This document shows positions 51,801 through 63,020 of a DNA stretch of 64,000 nucleotides, one piece after another. This DNA comes from Tillandsia leiboldiana (taxonomy: Eukaryota > Streptophyta > Magnoliopsida > Poales > Bromeliaceae), in the NCBI GenBank assembly GCA_029204045.2, contig CM055060.1:55105177-55169176 (forward strand). Reading direction: 5' to 3'. The notes under the pieces were generated by a model. The model did not search any database. It saw nothing but the letters and a program-made list of their open reading frames with translations, and was not told where the DNA came from. Within the stretch, counting starts at the first letter, position 1; each line of letters opens with the position of its first letter. The position numbers and the translations under genes are program-made.

Positions 51801-52545
51801 TTTAATGCTAAGAAGTAAGTTTCTGTACTATTATTATTTGTAGTTTCATTTATAGTTTCATATATAAAACTTACTGCTATATAAAGAATAGGCTTTAAAC
51901 AATCTAACTAGGCATTATTTCGTCTTTTCCCGTATTATAACCTCTACAGGAGAGACAAACATCAAAGGATGGATCAACATGTGCATTCCGGTTATCATCA
52001 GAAGGATTACCGTTGCTACTTCCATATATCAGCAAGCAGGTTTTGTTTGCATCGTTAGCAGACTTTCAGCACCTTTTACAGTACAGGACGATCAAATTCC
52101 CAGATTTTGTTGATTCTAAATTTGGCGAAGAAGCGTCAAACTTAGTTCCTGGTTGCTGTGTTGTAGTGCTACGTGAAGGTATCCCCTATTTTCTCTTGTA
52201 GTCATATTGTAAGACATTTCTTGATAACTTGTAATGGTATCTTACTCTATTCGTTTAACCTGAAATTATGCTTCTGTTGCAGGAAATCGGAATACAGATT
52301 CTACTGCAGTGGATGCCTCTACGGTCGCCATTGTTTGCTGGAAAGGCAAGACAAATATTAGCATCATGGTTTCCCCCTTGGACGGGAAGGAACTTCTCGG
52401 AAGACTCGCGTTTCGGTTCGGAACTAAGAGCACCTCACTAGAAGACAGTGAAAAATCAAGCATGGAAATTGAGGGGGTAAACAACTTGGAGGATGCTGAA
52501 GCTATCGCGGCCATCGTGACAGATGATCAAGAAATCGAGTGCTAG
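42898..52545 (+). CDS. TRM4: RNA (cytosine-5)-methyltransferase of the NSUN2/TRM4 family
   Basis: Fifteen exons: 42898-43092, 44256-44344, 45041-45107, 45189-45304, 45596-45662, 45769-45817, 46051-46136, 46542-46801, 46890-46945, 47244-47329, 49966-50058, 50398-50851, 50967-51487, 51950-52178, 52283-52545. They encode 876 aa. The enzyme makes 5-methylcytosine in tRNAs (and some mRNAs) with S-adenosylmethionine. Visible signs are the SAM-binding motif MCAAPGSKTFQLLE (195-208), and the two catalytic cysteines, Cys294 in DVPCSGDGT and Cys344 in YSTCSMNP. They are 50 residues apart, as Cys271 and Cys321 are in human NSUN2. Family blocks such as WYPGNVAWHLNFSR and RRPGLNTWK are also present. The N-terminus contains a repeated Asp-Ala tract (about residues 33-46). 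The C-terminal half (from about 400) is weakly conserved, with an acidic linker. Intron 10 (2.6 kb) holds a large insertion and intron 1 a tandem repeat. Confidence 0.95.
43189..43622. repeat. Four tandem copies of a 109-110-bp unit in intron 1 of the methyltransferase gene
   Basis: Units begin with CGTTTTAATTGCG at 43189, 43298, 43407 and 43517, and end with TTTTCGATCTGTGAAATCAT. They are over 90% alike and contain the word AAATGGGGATTCCCTTTCTC. Confidence 0.92.
47957..49461. mobile_element. Unclassified 1.5-kb insertion with GC-rich palindromic ends in intron 10 of the methyltransferase gene
   Basis: The left end is GTGCCGTGGCACGGGGGTG and the right end is CCGTGCCATAAGGCACGG. Both are short palindromes built on GTGCC/GGCAC, and GTGCCA words recur inside the left 100 bases. 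The body is extremely AT-rich. The flanks AGGATTGAA and TTGATTGAA could be a worn 9-bp duplication if the right border lies about 13 bases farther out. No coding sequence is present. The sudden GC-rich ends and AT-rich body contrast with the surrounding intron. Confidence 0.55.
48023..48238. repeat. 108-bp tandem duplication inside the intron 10 insertion
   Basis: ACGGACACGCACAATCTCCT and the 88 bases after it occur at 48023 and again at 48131 with only a few substitutions. Confidence 0.92.
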
Positions 52546-53383
52546 ACTGAAAAGTAAGAGGTCGAATATTGACCCCCCTTGGTTGCTGCTATTTTTGAAC
52601 AAGCAGCGGCAATTAATGGTCGACTGAGCTAAATCATGTAAAACTTCAGCTGATATATTGAATTCTGCATTATGTAATTGTGCTATTTGTGGGAGATGTT
52701 TTGCTGTTGATTTGGAAATCTTCGTATTTACCAAAAAACAGGCCATTTACAGAAAAGAACATTCTAAAAGTATGTCTCCAGTTCCCTACTTAATTGGCTT
52801 TCAAAAATTTACTTATTATTCACAACGGCTAGTAAATATCAATTTAAAGCCGCGTTATTGTCGTTATCTGCTCTAGTATTTTGTACCTAAGACAGTGTAG
52901 AAAAGGATGTGGTGGATTGATTGTTTGCAACCTTATATCCTAGATCCTTGTTTGACAATACAAATAAAAAAATTAAAAGCAATTTTTTTTTGCTTTCAAA
53001 GTTTTTCTGAAGTCGCCATCCATCTTCCCCTGTAACGGTGAGCAAGCAAAGCCTGTCCGACTGCTCGAACCTTTACCAATCTCAGATACGACATGGCTGC
53101 CGGCAGCAAACTTGAACTTTTATTTGGCTGGGGTGTGTTGCGAGCTAACCAATCAAGCCTAAGAGAGAAGTAATTTTTTTTTTTCAACGTATCAAAATAT
53201 ATAGAATTAATATCTGAACAAATTTTATATATATAAAAAAGCACTATTGTCAAACGAGGCAAAATTTTCATTTTGTTATATTTTGAGGTGAAGTCTCTGA
53301 CCCGGGTGTCAGTTTAACTATTCATTTTTTATTAAAAAATTTAAATTTGAGTCTTTTCATAGATACATGTCAAAGTCCTTTTG
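52546..53383. other. 3' region of the methyltransferase gene and spacer
   Basis: The first 300-400 bases are probably the 3' untranslated region. Positions 53000-53160 are more GC-rich and unassigned. The remainder is AT-rich. Confidence 0.45.
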
Positions 53384-53397
53384 CATTATTTTTGTAA

Positions 53398-53711
53398 GAG
53401 GATTGCTACATGTACACCCCGAAGGGGTGTACATCATACATCTCCACCACTTCAATGGTGGCGATAATATTTACGGGTCACATCAAGTGACCCCTCATCA
53501 CACCCCCACCTTTAGATGGGTGGGGCATTATTTTTGTAAGAGGATTGCTACATGTACACCCCGAAGGGGTGTACATCATACATCTCCACCACTTCAATGG
53601 TGGCGATAATATTTACGGGTCACATCAAGTGACCCCTCATCACACCCCCACCTTTAGATGGGTGGGGGTGTGAGATGTACACCCCTTACGGGTGTACACA
53701 TAGCATTTTCC
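53398..53711. mobile_element. 172-bp Mutator-like MITE, copy 2, enlarged by a 142-bp internal tandem duplication
   Basis: The left end GAGGATTGCTACATGTACAC and right end, reverse-complemented GGAAAATGCTATGTGTACAC, are those of the family. The 142-bp unit starting CATTATTTTTGTAAGAGG occurs at 53384 and 53526. Removing one copy leaves exactly 172 bp. The left target duplication TTTTTGTAA is at 53389-53397 and its partner is at 53893-53901, on the far side of the next element, which has inserted into this one's right border. Confidence 0.9.
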
Positions 53712-53714
53712 TTT

Positions 53715-53886
53715 GGGAAATGATACTTGTACACCCAAAACGGGGTGTATATCATACACCCCACCCATCCAATGGGTGGGGTGTGATGATGGGTCAATCG
53801 ATGTGACCCGTAAAAGATATCGCCACCATTAAAATGGTGAAGGTGTATGATATACACCCCTTCGGGGTGTACATGTAGCATTGCTC
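53715..53886. mobile_element. 172-bp Mutator-like MITE, copy 3, nested at the end of copy 2
   Basis: The element is exactly 172 bp and has the perfect 9-bp duplication TTTTCCTTT (53706-53714 and 53887-53895). It lies in the opposite orientation to copy 2. Its target was the junction of copy 2's last bases (TTTTCC) and copy 2's own target duplication (TTTTTGTAA), so it inserted after copy 2. Confidence 0.93.
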
Positions 53887-54146
53887 TTTTCCTTTTTGTA
53901 ATTACATGCTTCATATTTATCCTCAAGTAGTCATAGTACAATTTACGGATACCAGGTGAAATGTGTCGGATAAAACGTATCGTTTAATTACTTCTGCTGT
54001 TCTGCATAAGTAATTTTGTATTTAAAAAACACTTAATCTTACATTCTAAATGAGCATATATCTTACAACTTATTTATTTTGGAATAGAATAAATTTTATT
54101 AGGTACTTGAAAATGACTCGTAAATATTTTTTTATTCTTGAATAGA

Positions 54147-54196
54147 CGGAATGTGCATCATACATCCCATTGGGATGTATAGATAGCATTGCTCTT
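54147..54196. mobile_element. Fragment of the 172-bp MITE family
   Basis: GGAATGTGCATCATACATCC, CATTGGGATGTATAGATAGC and ATTGCTCTT resemble the family's ends with most of the interior missing. The short hairpin GCATCATACATCCCATTGGG is retained. Confidence 0.5.
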
Positions 54197-56210
54197 GTCA
54201 AATTAATGCAATAAGGTTTATTTATGGACTTGCTCCATTCTGAATGGTATTATCTACTGCCTCAAAGTAATGCCTGGTTTGAAATGGTCTTTCTGAAAGA
54301 GATTTCCAACTGCCTCAAAATAATAACTGGTTTGAAAACTTCTTTTAATGGAGGAGAATAGAGTAAGAAATGATGAGTAGTCCAAAAATGTATAGTAATT
54401 TTGTCATATCTTGAATAAAAATAGTTGAACAATCGTAGATTTTGGTTGGATTTTTTCTTCATTCTTGTTTTATCTACGGGTTATTTTTTTTCTTTTGAGA
54501 AAAAAAAATAATATGCTATCTGTTTTATTCATAAGAAAAATAAACTAGACAACAGTAGTGAGACAACTAGATCTCTCTCTCAAAAAAAAAAAAAAAGAAC
54601 AAATAAAATAACTACCCGAGCATCACAACGAATCCGAAAAGATGATATTTTTTGAGCATCAAGTACACCAACCAATCTATCCCCCTGTTTTCCCCCCACA
54701 GACCCCCACAGTTTGACAACTCTTTTGACCCAAGTTGCTGCAAGTTGGGGGGCCAGTAACGGCATGTTGGAAGATCGATCGCTTTATTTCTATTTGACCA
54801 GATCGCCTATCAGATAATCGACAATTCGGCTAAGTTCACGTTTGTCGGCCTGGGCCCATATCGAGTCATCCACATTTTCCGTAAGCGTTTGACATCATAG
54901 CCCATGTCCTCATTGCTCAAATGCTCATATGCCTTTCACGTCACATACTTTGTGTATACGCATTTCGTGAACAGATGATGAACGATTTCTGATTCAGTAC
55001 TACAAAACACACACATTATATTCTCCAACCAACAGGTTATTGATAGATAATTTTTTTCGTTTATATTTTCTAAGGTATTCTCACAATTTTACGCCTTAGC
55101 AGTTACAATTAATGCCACACAATTTTCTTTTTTATGCTCCGTTTTTACTTTATGTGATATCATATTAATTAACTTTATGTGATCTCATTAATTAATTTTG
55201 CACCTCAAATTGTTTAGTCTAAAGGTTTCTTAGTTCTTAACTCACACAGAATTTCAGTTCCTACTCCATCCTAACATTCTCTGAGAAAAGAGATTAAATC
55301 AAACAAAATATTATAGTGACAAGATCTCTTAGGAGATCGAGGGACGATTTATTAGGCTAAACAAAGATGTTGCTTCTAAGTTGTAAGTTTATACAAGTAA
55401 TAATACAATGAAAGTGATTGATTATTACAACTTCAGAAAAAGAAAGAAAGAAAAAGAAAAAAAAAAGACAGCGGTCTATTTCATTTCTAGAATAAATAAC
55501 ATACGGTCCATATCAACTTATCAAGTTGCAGACCATACCAAGCTGCAGGTAGAAGTTATATAACTTTGTAACAGTTAAATTTTAAAAAACAAACATTATA
55601 CTTCAAAAGTTTAAACTGTCATAAAATAATATTTTTAATTTTTATATTCAACATTTTTTTTTTTTTTTTTAAATTTCTGAGCACGAAATTTTTTGATAGA
55701 CCAAATTATAGTCTTGAATTAAATAAAAAAAATTAAATAATATTAGGAGCTTGTTTATTAAAAATGCTGTTTTTTATTAGCTTAAACTATTGAAGAATAT
55801 TTAACGATTGTTTTACATAATTTAACATAATATCAGAGCTAGAGAATTTTAGTTCGAATCTTGTCAGACTCATAGCGTTATTAATTTTTTCTCATTTAAA
55901 TTAAACTCACTTTTTGAGCTTATTAAAATATTTCAAATTCAAACATGACGAAAAGTGTTGAATATAAATATTAAAAATAACGTTTTTTACTAACTTAAGT
56001 CTTTATATAATTTTACCCAATGATTGTTTTATTTTATATAATTTAACTGTAACAAACCCATTTGTTTACAGAGATTGAATTAATGTAAAAGTTCACTCGA
56101 GGGGCCACTAACAGTAGTCTCTGCTTATTAAGTTTTTAAATTTGTAGTCATTTGAATGTGCACTGGCAGAGATTATTCTTCCTGTTTCTTTTACTATGTT
56201 AGCGCTATCA
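54197..56210. other. AT-rich gene-free spacer
   Basis: No gene, RNA or clear element is seen. Short A runs and pyrimidine runs abound. The stretch 54640-54980 is somewhat richer in GC but has no recognisable frame. Confidence 0.4.
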
Positions 56211-56218
56211 ATTCAAAC

Positions 56219-56680
56219 TAGAGATGTCGATGGGTACGGATATTCGAAATTTTATTCGAATTCGAATCTGAACGGAATAAATTTATCCGATGTTAAACGA
56301 ATATGGATATAAAAATGAAAACCAGACAGATTTGAATTTAGATATGGATTTTGATTGCACCCGATCCGAATCGGAACCCGACTCGAACTCGAATTGATTT
56401 TACATTATATATATATATATATATATTTGATATTATATTTAAAGTTATATTTTAAAATTTAAATTTAATATAATATATTTTGAAATATTATAAAGAGAAA
56501 AAGAAAAATAATTATTTCGGATTTGGATTTTCGGGTTCGGGTTCGGGTTCGGGTTCGGATTTGGATATGGATTTTTAAAATTCGTCGGATTCGGATTCAT
56601 ATTCAGATTTGATAGTCAGGTTCGGGTTCGGATTCAAATTTTTAAAAATCCGCCCCGAATCCGACCCGTTGACATCCCTA
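56219..56680. mobile_element. hAT-like MITE, copy 2
   Basis: The element is 462 bp and has the perfect 8-bp duplication ATTCAAAC (56211-56218 and 56681-56688). Its ends are TAGAGATGTCGATGGGTACG and, reverse-complemented, TAGGGATGTCAACGGGTCGG. The body matches copy 1 at 32899-33389, including the GGATATGGATTTT and CCGATCCGAATC words. A (TA)n run of about 20 bp sits in the middle. Confidence 0.9.
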
Positions 56681-56782
56681 ATTCAAACTGATACAGTAGA
56701 AGATTTGGTTTGATAATAGAGATTCCCAAAACATCATATTTTAGTTAGTAGTAGAAGATTCGGTTTGAGAGAGAGAGAGAGA

Positions 56783-57127
56783 GTCCGGCTGGAATACTAT
56801 CGATAGCTATCAAGTTTTTAGTCATTGAATAAAAGTATGTGCGGTTGGAATTATAGTGATTCTCTAAGATTTTTACTATTCAAGCAACCACCCACTAAAT
56901 CCTAGGAGACCACTATCATCCTAACCGCACATCCCTTAATCCAAAGAATAATTTTATATTTTTTGAGAGAAAGGTAGCATGCTATCCGCTTCGTTTATTT
57001 TTGAAAATAAACTTAGCTGGAAATGTGAAGCAACTAGATTTCGAACTTGGATCTCGGGTATCAACCACCAAAGGCTATAAAATTGGTAGCATCAATGCCC
57101 TAGTGCTATCGATAGTATTCTAGATTA
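56783..57127. mobile_element. Foldback MITE of the (TA)n-associated family with a larger interior
   Basis: It begins GAGTCCGGCTGGAATACTAT after a GA run and ends GCTATCGATAGTATTCTAGA. Inside, ATGTGCGGTTGGAATTATAG pairs with ATCCTAACCGCACATCC. An additional piece with CTAGATTTCGAACTTGGATC lies in the right half. Confidence 0.7.
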
Positions 57128-57129
57128 GT

Positions 57130-57180
<51 letters not shown>
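57128..57180. repeat. (CT)n followed by a (TA)n array
   Basis: Simple repeat exactly between two foldback elements. Confidence 0.95.
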
Positions 57181-57185
<5 letters not shown>

Positions 57186-57416
57186 CTGGCTACTATACTC
57201 TTATGAGTAAATTTTTTTTGTACTCATAAGTTTTCATCCCTTGGATGAAGGAATGCGCGGTTAGGATTATAGTAGTTCATAAGATTTTTACTATTTTCCC
57301 AACAACCTAGTAAACCTTAGAGGGACCACTATCATCCTAACCGCACATTCCTTCATCCAAGGGTGAAAAAGTTATGAGTACAAAAGGGTTTATACTCACA
57401 AGAGTATAGTAACCCT
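57181..57416. mobile_element. 236-bp near-palindromic MITE
   Basis: The left arm AGGGTCTGGCTACTATACTC through TTGGATGAAGGAATGCGCGG pairs with the right arm AACCGCACATTCCTTCATCC through GAGTATAGTAACCCT. TA arrays lie on both sides. Confidence 0.85.
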
Positions 57417-57419
57417 ACG

Positions 57420-57485
<66 letters not shown>
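57417..57485. repeat. (TA)n array
   Basis: About 32 TA units directly after the palindromic MITE. Confidence 0.95.
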
Positions 57486-57490
<5 letters not shown>

Positions 57491-57805
57491 TATATATATA
57501 AGCTCTACTATATATATAAAAGTACAAGTTCAATCATACTGGTGAATTTTGTACTATTGGATTTGCATTGAGATTTGTGCAATTGTACTTTCTCTTTCTC
57601 TCCCTTTCGTTGATTTTATAATTGCACAAATCTCAATACAAATCCAATGGTAAAAAATTCACAAGCATAGTTTAGCTTATGTTTTTAAAAATTCTCTTTC
57701 TCTCTCTTTCGTTGACTTTACAATTGTACAAATCTCAATGCAAATTCAATGGTAAAAAATTCACAAGCATAGTTTAGCTTATGTTTTTAAAAACATATAA
57801 GCTGT
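57486..57805. mobile_element. Foldback element with a partial second copy
   Basis: TTTGCATTGAGATTTGTGCA at about 57560 pairs with TGCACAAATCTCAATACAAA at about 57622. The outer word AAGCTCTACTATATATATAA pairs with the end near 57685. The right half (CAAATCTCAATGCAAATTCA to TTAGCTTATGTTTTTAAAAA) is repeated at 57714-57800. Confidence 0.65.
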
Positions 57806-57812
57806 ATTCTAT

Positions 57813-58068
57813 CACTACAACAAAATTAGGTTATAGGGGCATATTTTTGTGATATTTTTGTGCAAGTGTCCTATCTATATTTTATATATATTCAAAATTA
57901 AATTATGGGCATATATTTTTGAGATACATTATAATAATGTGTCGCCATACAGTCTACTGACTGCACATATAACGATACTAATAATAAGTGTCGGCATTTT
58001 TGCCAGCGGTATTTTTTCAAATTTTAGAAATACTTAAAGTATCGTAATAACATAATTTTGTTATAGGT
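57813..58068. mobile_element. Miniature CACTA-like element
   Basis: The left end is CACTACAACAAAATTAGGTT and the right end, reverse-complemented, is CCTATAACAAAATTATGTTA. CACTAC termini are the mark of the CACTA (EnSpm) superfamily. The body is 256 bp of AT-rich sequence with inverse words such as TTTTTGTGATATTTTTGTGC. No 3-bp target duplication was verified. Confidence 0.6.
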
Positions 58069-58088
58069 TGTGTGTATATATATATATA

Positions 58089-58950
<862 letters not shown>

Positions 58951-59839
58951 TGGAAATAGTAATTTCTTTAGTAATACAGAAAAAAACTGAAGAGAGAAGA
59001 ATAAAAACTTTATTTCCAAAAAAACAGAAATACAAAAATACAAAAGAAAAGAGAGGATGAAATATAGAAATATAAAAAAGATACTAAATAAAATATATTC
59101 TCTACCTAGAAGAGAAAATTATAGTGGCTTAACCATCGAGTTTTTTTATCGCATCATTTCTATTGAACTGCAATACTAACGACTACAACCTATCTTTACA
59201 GAAATCATCCAAAAAAAAAATATTAACTAATAAAAAGAATAGTGGCCTATGATTTGTTCAATTTTCAAATCCCTCCAGGGTAAAAGGTTCCTCATGGTAG
59301 CTTAAAAGCTCATGCATGCATGAGTCTCTCAAATAACACGATCGATAAATAGAGGATCGCATTGCATTAATAGTTTTCAAGCTATAAGACAGAGTACAAA
59401 GAGTCCTTTAAATTTAATTTTTATAATTTTTATGTTTAAATTTATACACAATTAAGTCTTAATGACAAGTTATACTTTGTGATGTTAACTGGTTCCTAAT
59501 ATAAAAATAATTTAAAATTAAAATTACTATTGCATTATCACAGTATAAATATGCACTCTTTATTATAATATAACCAGGACGAAGCTATGTGGAGACCCAC
59601 AGTGGCCATGACCCCCCAACATTTTTAAAATTATATAACAGTATATTATTAAGTTATTAAAAAAAAATAGTGTAAATTTTAGGGGCCAAACTAATTTTTT
59701 TTTTTTAAAATAATGTTATTTTGTGGGCCAAGAAATATAAATTTAATTGACTCGTATCGTAATACTTAATTTGAAAATTATGAAAAATTTTAATACTTAA
59801 TTTTTTGATATATCGTAATATTTGATTTGCAAATTATAT
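58951..59839. other. AT-rich gene-free spacer
   Basis: Short frames only, with none recognisable. Confidence 0.4.
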
Positions 59840-60051
59840 TATATTTTAGGGATAATTGCCTGTGTACCCCTGAAATATGAAGAAATATCTGATTTACCCC
59901 TCTTATTTTTTTCTTTCCAATATACCCTTCATACGTTCCACCGTTATTAAAAATACCCATACCGTTTCCCTTTGTTAAGTTAACTAGGGTTAAACTAGAG
60001 TTAAATAATAATCGGAGTTGAAAACTATCAGATATACCTATTTTGCCCGGG

Positions 60052-60242
60052 TTTAGGGTTTAGGGTTTAGGGTTTAGTATTTTTTAGGGTTTTAGGGTTT
60101 AGAGTTTAGAGTTTTTTAGGGTTCTAGGGTTTAGGGTTTAGGATTTTAGGGTTTAGAGTTTTTTAGGGTTTTATGGTTTAGGGTTTAGGGTTTTAGGGTT
60201 TAGGGTTTAGGGTTTAGGGTTTTAGGGTTTAGGGTTTTAGGG
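60052..60242 (+). repeat. Degenerate telomere-type repeat (TTTAGGG)n inside the second Mutator-like element
   Basis: Irregular GGGTTTA, GGGTTTTA and GAGTTTA units. The order of variants differs from the first copy, so the array has changed by slippage or unequal exchange since the copies separated. Confidence 0.9.
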
Positions 60243-60314
60243 TATATTTGAAAGGGCAAAATAGTAATTACACACAGATAACGGCAGTTTCAAACGGTAC
60301 ACTAACAGAGTTTA

Positions 60315-60506
60315 ACTTCAGGGGTATTTTGGAAAGAAGTTGGAACGTAAGAAGGGTAGTTTTAATATTAACCTTCTAAGAGGGGTAAATCAGAAAACAG
60401 GGAAATTTTTACTTCAGGGGTATTTTGGAAAGAAGTTGGAACGTAAGAAGGGTAGTTTTAATATTAACCTTCTAAGAGGGGTAAATCAGAAAACAGGGAA
60501 ATTTTT
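60315..60506. repeat. 96-bp tandem duplication in the second telomere-array element
   Basis: The unit ACTTCAGGGGTATTTTGGAA through CAGGGAAATTTTT is present at 60315-60410 and 60411-60506 and appears identical. The copy at 4278 has one unit. Confidence 0.95.
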
Positions 60507-60538
60507 AGGGGTATGTAGGAAATTGCCCCTATATTTTA

Positions 60539-61002
60539 ATACTTAATTTTTTTAAATAATTTTTTTTATAGATATCTAAAATATTATTATTTTAATGATA
60601 AATACAACTATACTCTATTTTTTTTCTAAAAAAATATATATTAAAACTCAAAAGCTAATGAACAAAAAAATTATTTATATATATATTTTTATTAATAATT
60701 TTTAAAAATTAATATATTTTGTATAATATATTTTTGATCTTCTAAAATTAAAATTCTGACTTCGTCCTGAATATAATATTTTAATTAACTTTGAACAAAC
60801 CCCTGAATATAATATTTTAATTAACTTTGAACAAACCTAATCCATAAGCAATTTTGGAGAAAGTGCACAGGGCAATGCAGGTAGCTCAATGAATTTAGAA
60901 TTTTCAAAGTTCAATTTAATAAAGTCTTGGGTTCACAATCTACTAAAGTTACCATATGAAAGCAAAAACCCACAAACCCACCGTATAGAAGACTATGCAT
61001 GG
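60539..61002. other. AT-rich spacer with a short duplication
   Basis: The phrase AATATAATATTTTAATTAACTTTGAACAAACC occurs twice in tandem (about 60770 and 60804). There is no gene. Confidence 0.5.
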
Positions 61003-61329
61003 CATGCAACAAAAATAAATTTTAGCGGCGATTAATTTTTAAATTTTTGACGATTATATTTGTCGCTAAATAATTTTATGGTAATTATAATAATTACCGT
61101 TTTTGATAGTATCGGTAAAAGATATTGCGATATTTATTCCGACGGTTGGTAAAAGTATAAACAAATGCCGCTAAGTACTACCCAATAACAGTTATTATAA
61201 ATGTCATTATAATTATTTATAATTGCTACTAAAAATATACTAATTCACTATTAATTAAAAACTATAGCGGCAATTGTAACGAGCCAACGACATATGATTA
61301 TTAGTTAATAACATCACATCAGATTGGAT

Positions 61330-62760
61330 GTGCACCAGCTACTTAGATTAACAGTATTCATATTGCAAGACAAGCACAAACAGTAAATATAACTGTTAAA
61401 ATATCCTCATCTATAGCAATAAGTAGGATGATTAATGAGTTTTTTGCCACCATTACATCCTGTGACAAATAAATTAAATGGATCAATATATGAAAGTTGA
61501 TAGACTGTCCGAACAGATTAGTTAATTTCGAGGTAATTCCAAACACGCAGCAAGGCAGAATAAACACGCAGATATTTCATTGGTGTTGCAGTAGGGGAAG
61601 CATTTAACAGTTCTAAGTCGATCTTTGGCCAGTGATTGAAACATCTGCAAATAACAAATCAGACAACTTAGAATTCTCAGACAAAATAGAATTTTTATAT
61701 ACCAATAAAAATAACAACAAACCTTCATTATTCTAAGTTACCTTCAGGGAACAAAGAAAGATCAGCCAAGTTGACCACAAAGCCACTTGCACAACATTAG
61801 GATGCACAACTAATGGAAGAAATGTTCTCTGTTGAAAATCAAGTTAAAAGTCAATTATGCTATGGGCTATCATGACAGCAAATAATGAGCGGTAGTGTTT
61901 ACTTCACCATCTTATCTCCTATCTTAACTAGGACTATAAAGCTCAAACTGATCAATAACAGCAAGTAAACCAAATAATGTGTGTTTTTTTTATGGATCAT
62001 CTATAATAAAGTGAACATCAAATTTTCTTGGCAGAAAGTATGTAAGCAGTTGTCATCCCATATGAAACTAGAAAGAATTAATGTTTATTACAAAATATGG
62101 TAAAGCTGTGGTTGATATGCCTCTATGACCATACATAAGTAGTTACCAGCACAATGCAAGAACAAGCAGAGCCACGTCGATGAATGGTCAATCTCGAGTC
62201 GATAGTGAAAACTCGACCGATCAGCTACACAGATGATCTGAAACCAAATCGCCTCACGCCAACGTAAACGACATTCAATAATTAGTTTACAAAAAATTTA
62301 CTTTAGTTCCACATGTAACTCCCTATTCACTCTCAACAGCGAAAGAAGAGATATGTGAAAATTACTATCAACAATTCAAGATGATCTATATTGATTTTCA
62401 ATCTAATTTGACAAAGCAACAGAATAGCTCATATAGAATTTCCCAGTTCATAGACAATCGCAAATAGTTTAGTCAACACATGCTTACAACCTCTTAATTA
62501 TTAAGTAAAATTGGTATTAGGATGACACTTCTGACTGATTCCAGCACATAGAATTCAAGATAAAAAAAACTTAACTCCTGTCAGGACTTCACTATCATTG
62601 TGCCTTCTTAATAGTAAATCAAACATACAAAGTAGTGATTTCAAGTCCAATCAATTCACCGACTCCAGTGTTCTCACAATACTGCAGCATTTATCACAGA
62701 ATAATAGTCTTGAAGGATGAAATAAATACAGTTAGCATTTAATTCCCATTTTCTTTTATG
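61330..62760 (-). other. Unidentified gene-like sequence inside the CACTA candidate
   Basis: The base composition is less AT-rich than the flanks. The minus strand has a short open stretch (about 61522-61650) with MFQSLAKDRLRTVKCFPYC that could be an exon. I recognise no domain. It may be captured host DNA, an untranslated exon set or a degraded transposase region. Confidence 0.3.
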
Positions 62761-62763
62761 GGA

Positions 62764-63020
62764 AAAACTACCTGTAAGGCTACACCCCTCTTGGGGTGGG
62801 GTGGGGTGCATTTCACCCGTCACTTGATGTGACGGATGAATGTCACCCCACCCCAGAAACTCGGAGAGCTGGAGCTCGAGTTCGCGTGGAACGCGTGAGG
62901 TGGGGAGTTCACGTGAGCTCGGAGGTGGGGATCGAGCTGGAGCTCGGAGGTGGGGAGTTCGCGTGAGCTGGAGCTCGTGCGGAACGCGTGAGGTGTCCGC
63001 GGAGGAGGGGAGGCCAGGTT
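62764..63020. repeat. GC-rich block with MITE end fragment and repeated GAGCTCGGAGGTGGGG units
   Basis: GGCTACACCCCTCTTGGGGT and TCACTTGATGTGACGG resemble the 172-bp MITE family. They are followed by several irregular repeats of GAGCTGGAGCTCG, GAGGTGGGGAGTTC and GGAACGCGTGAGGTG. There is no recognisable gene; the 76-residue frame here is composition-driven. Confidence 0.5.

Larger units (their letters stand above)
59849..60529. mobile_element. Non-autonomous Mutator-like element with internal telomere-like array (copy 2)
   Basis: The element is 681 bp and has the perfect 9-bp duplication TATATTTTA (59840-59848 and 60530-60538). Its ends and body match the element at 4278-4825. It contains the same TTTAGGG-type array (about 60052-60242) with differences in unit number. 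It is longer mainly because a 96-bp unit starting ACTTCAGGGGTATTTTGGAA occurs twice (60315 and 60411). No coding capacity. Confidence 0.93.

Noticed and set aside
57030..57065. Possible tRNA or SINE internal promoter near TAGATTTCGAACTTGG
   Set aside because: The word resembles a B box, but no matching A box, acceptor stem or poly(A) tail is present. It lies inside a foldback element.
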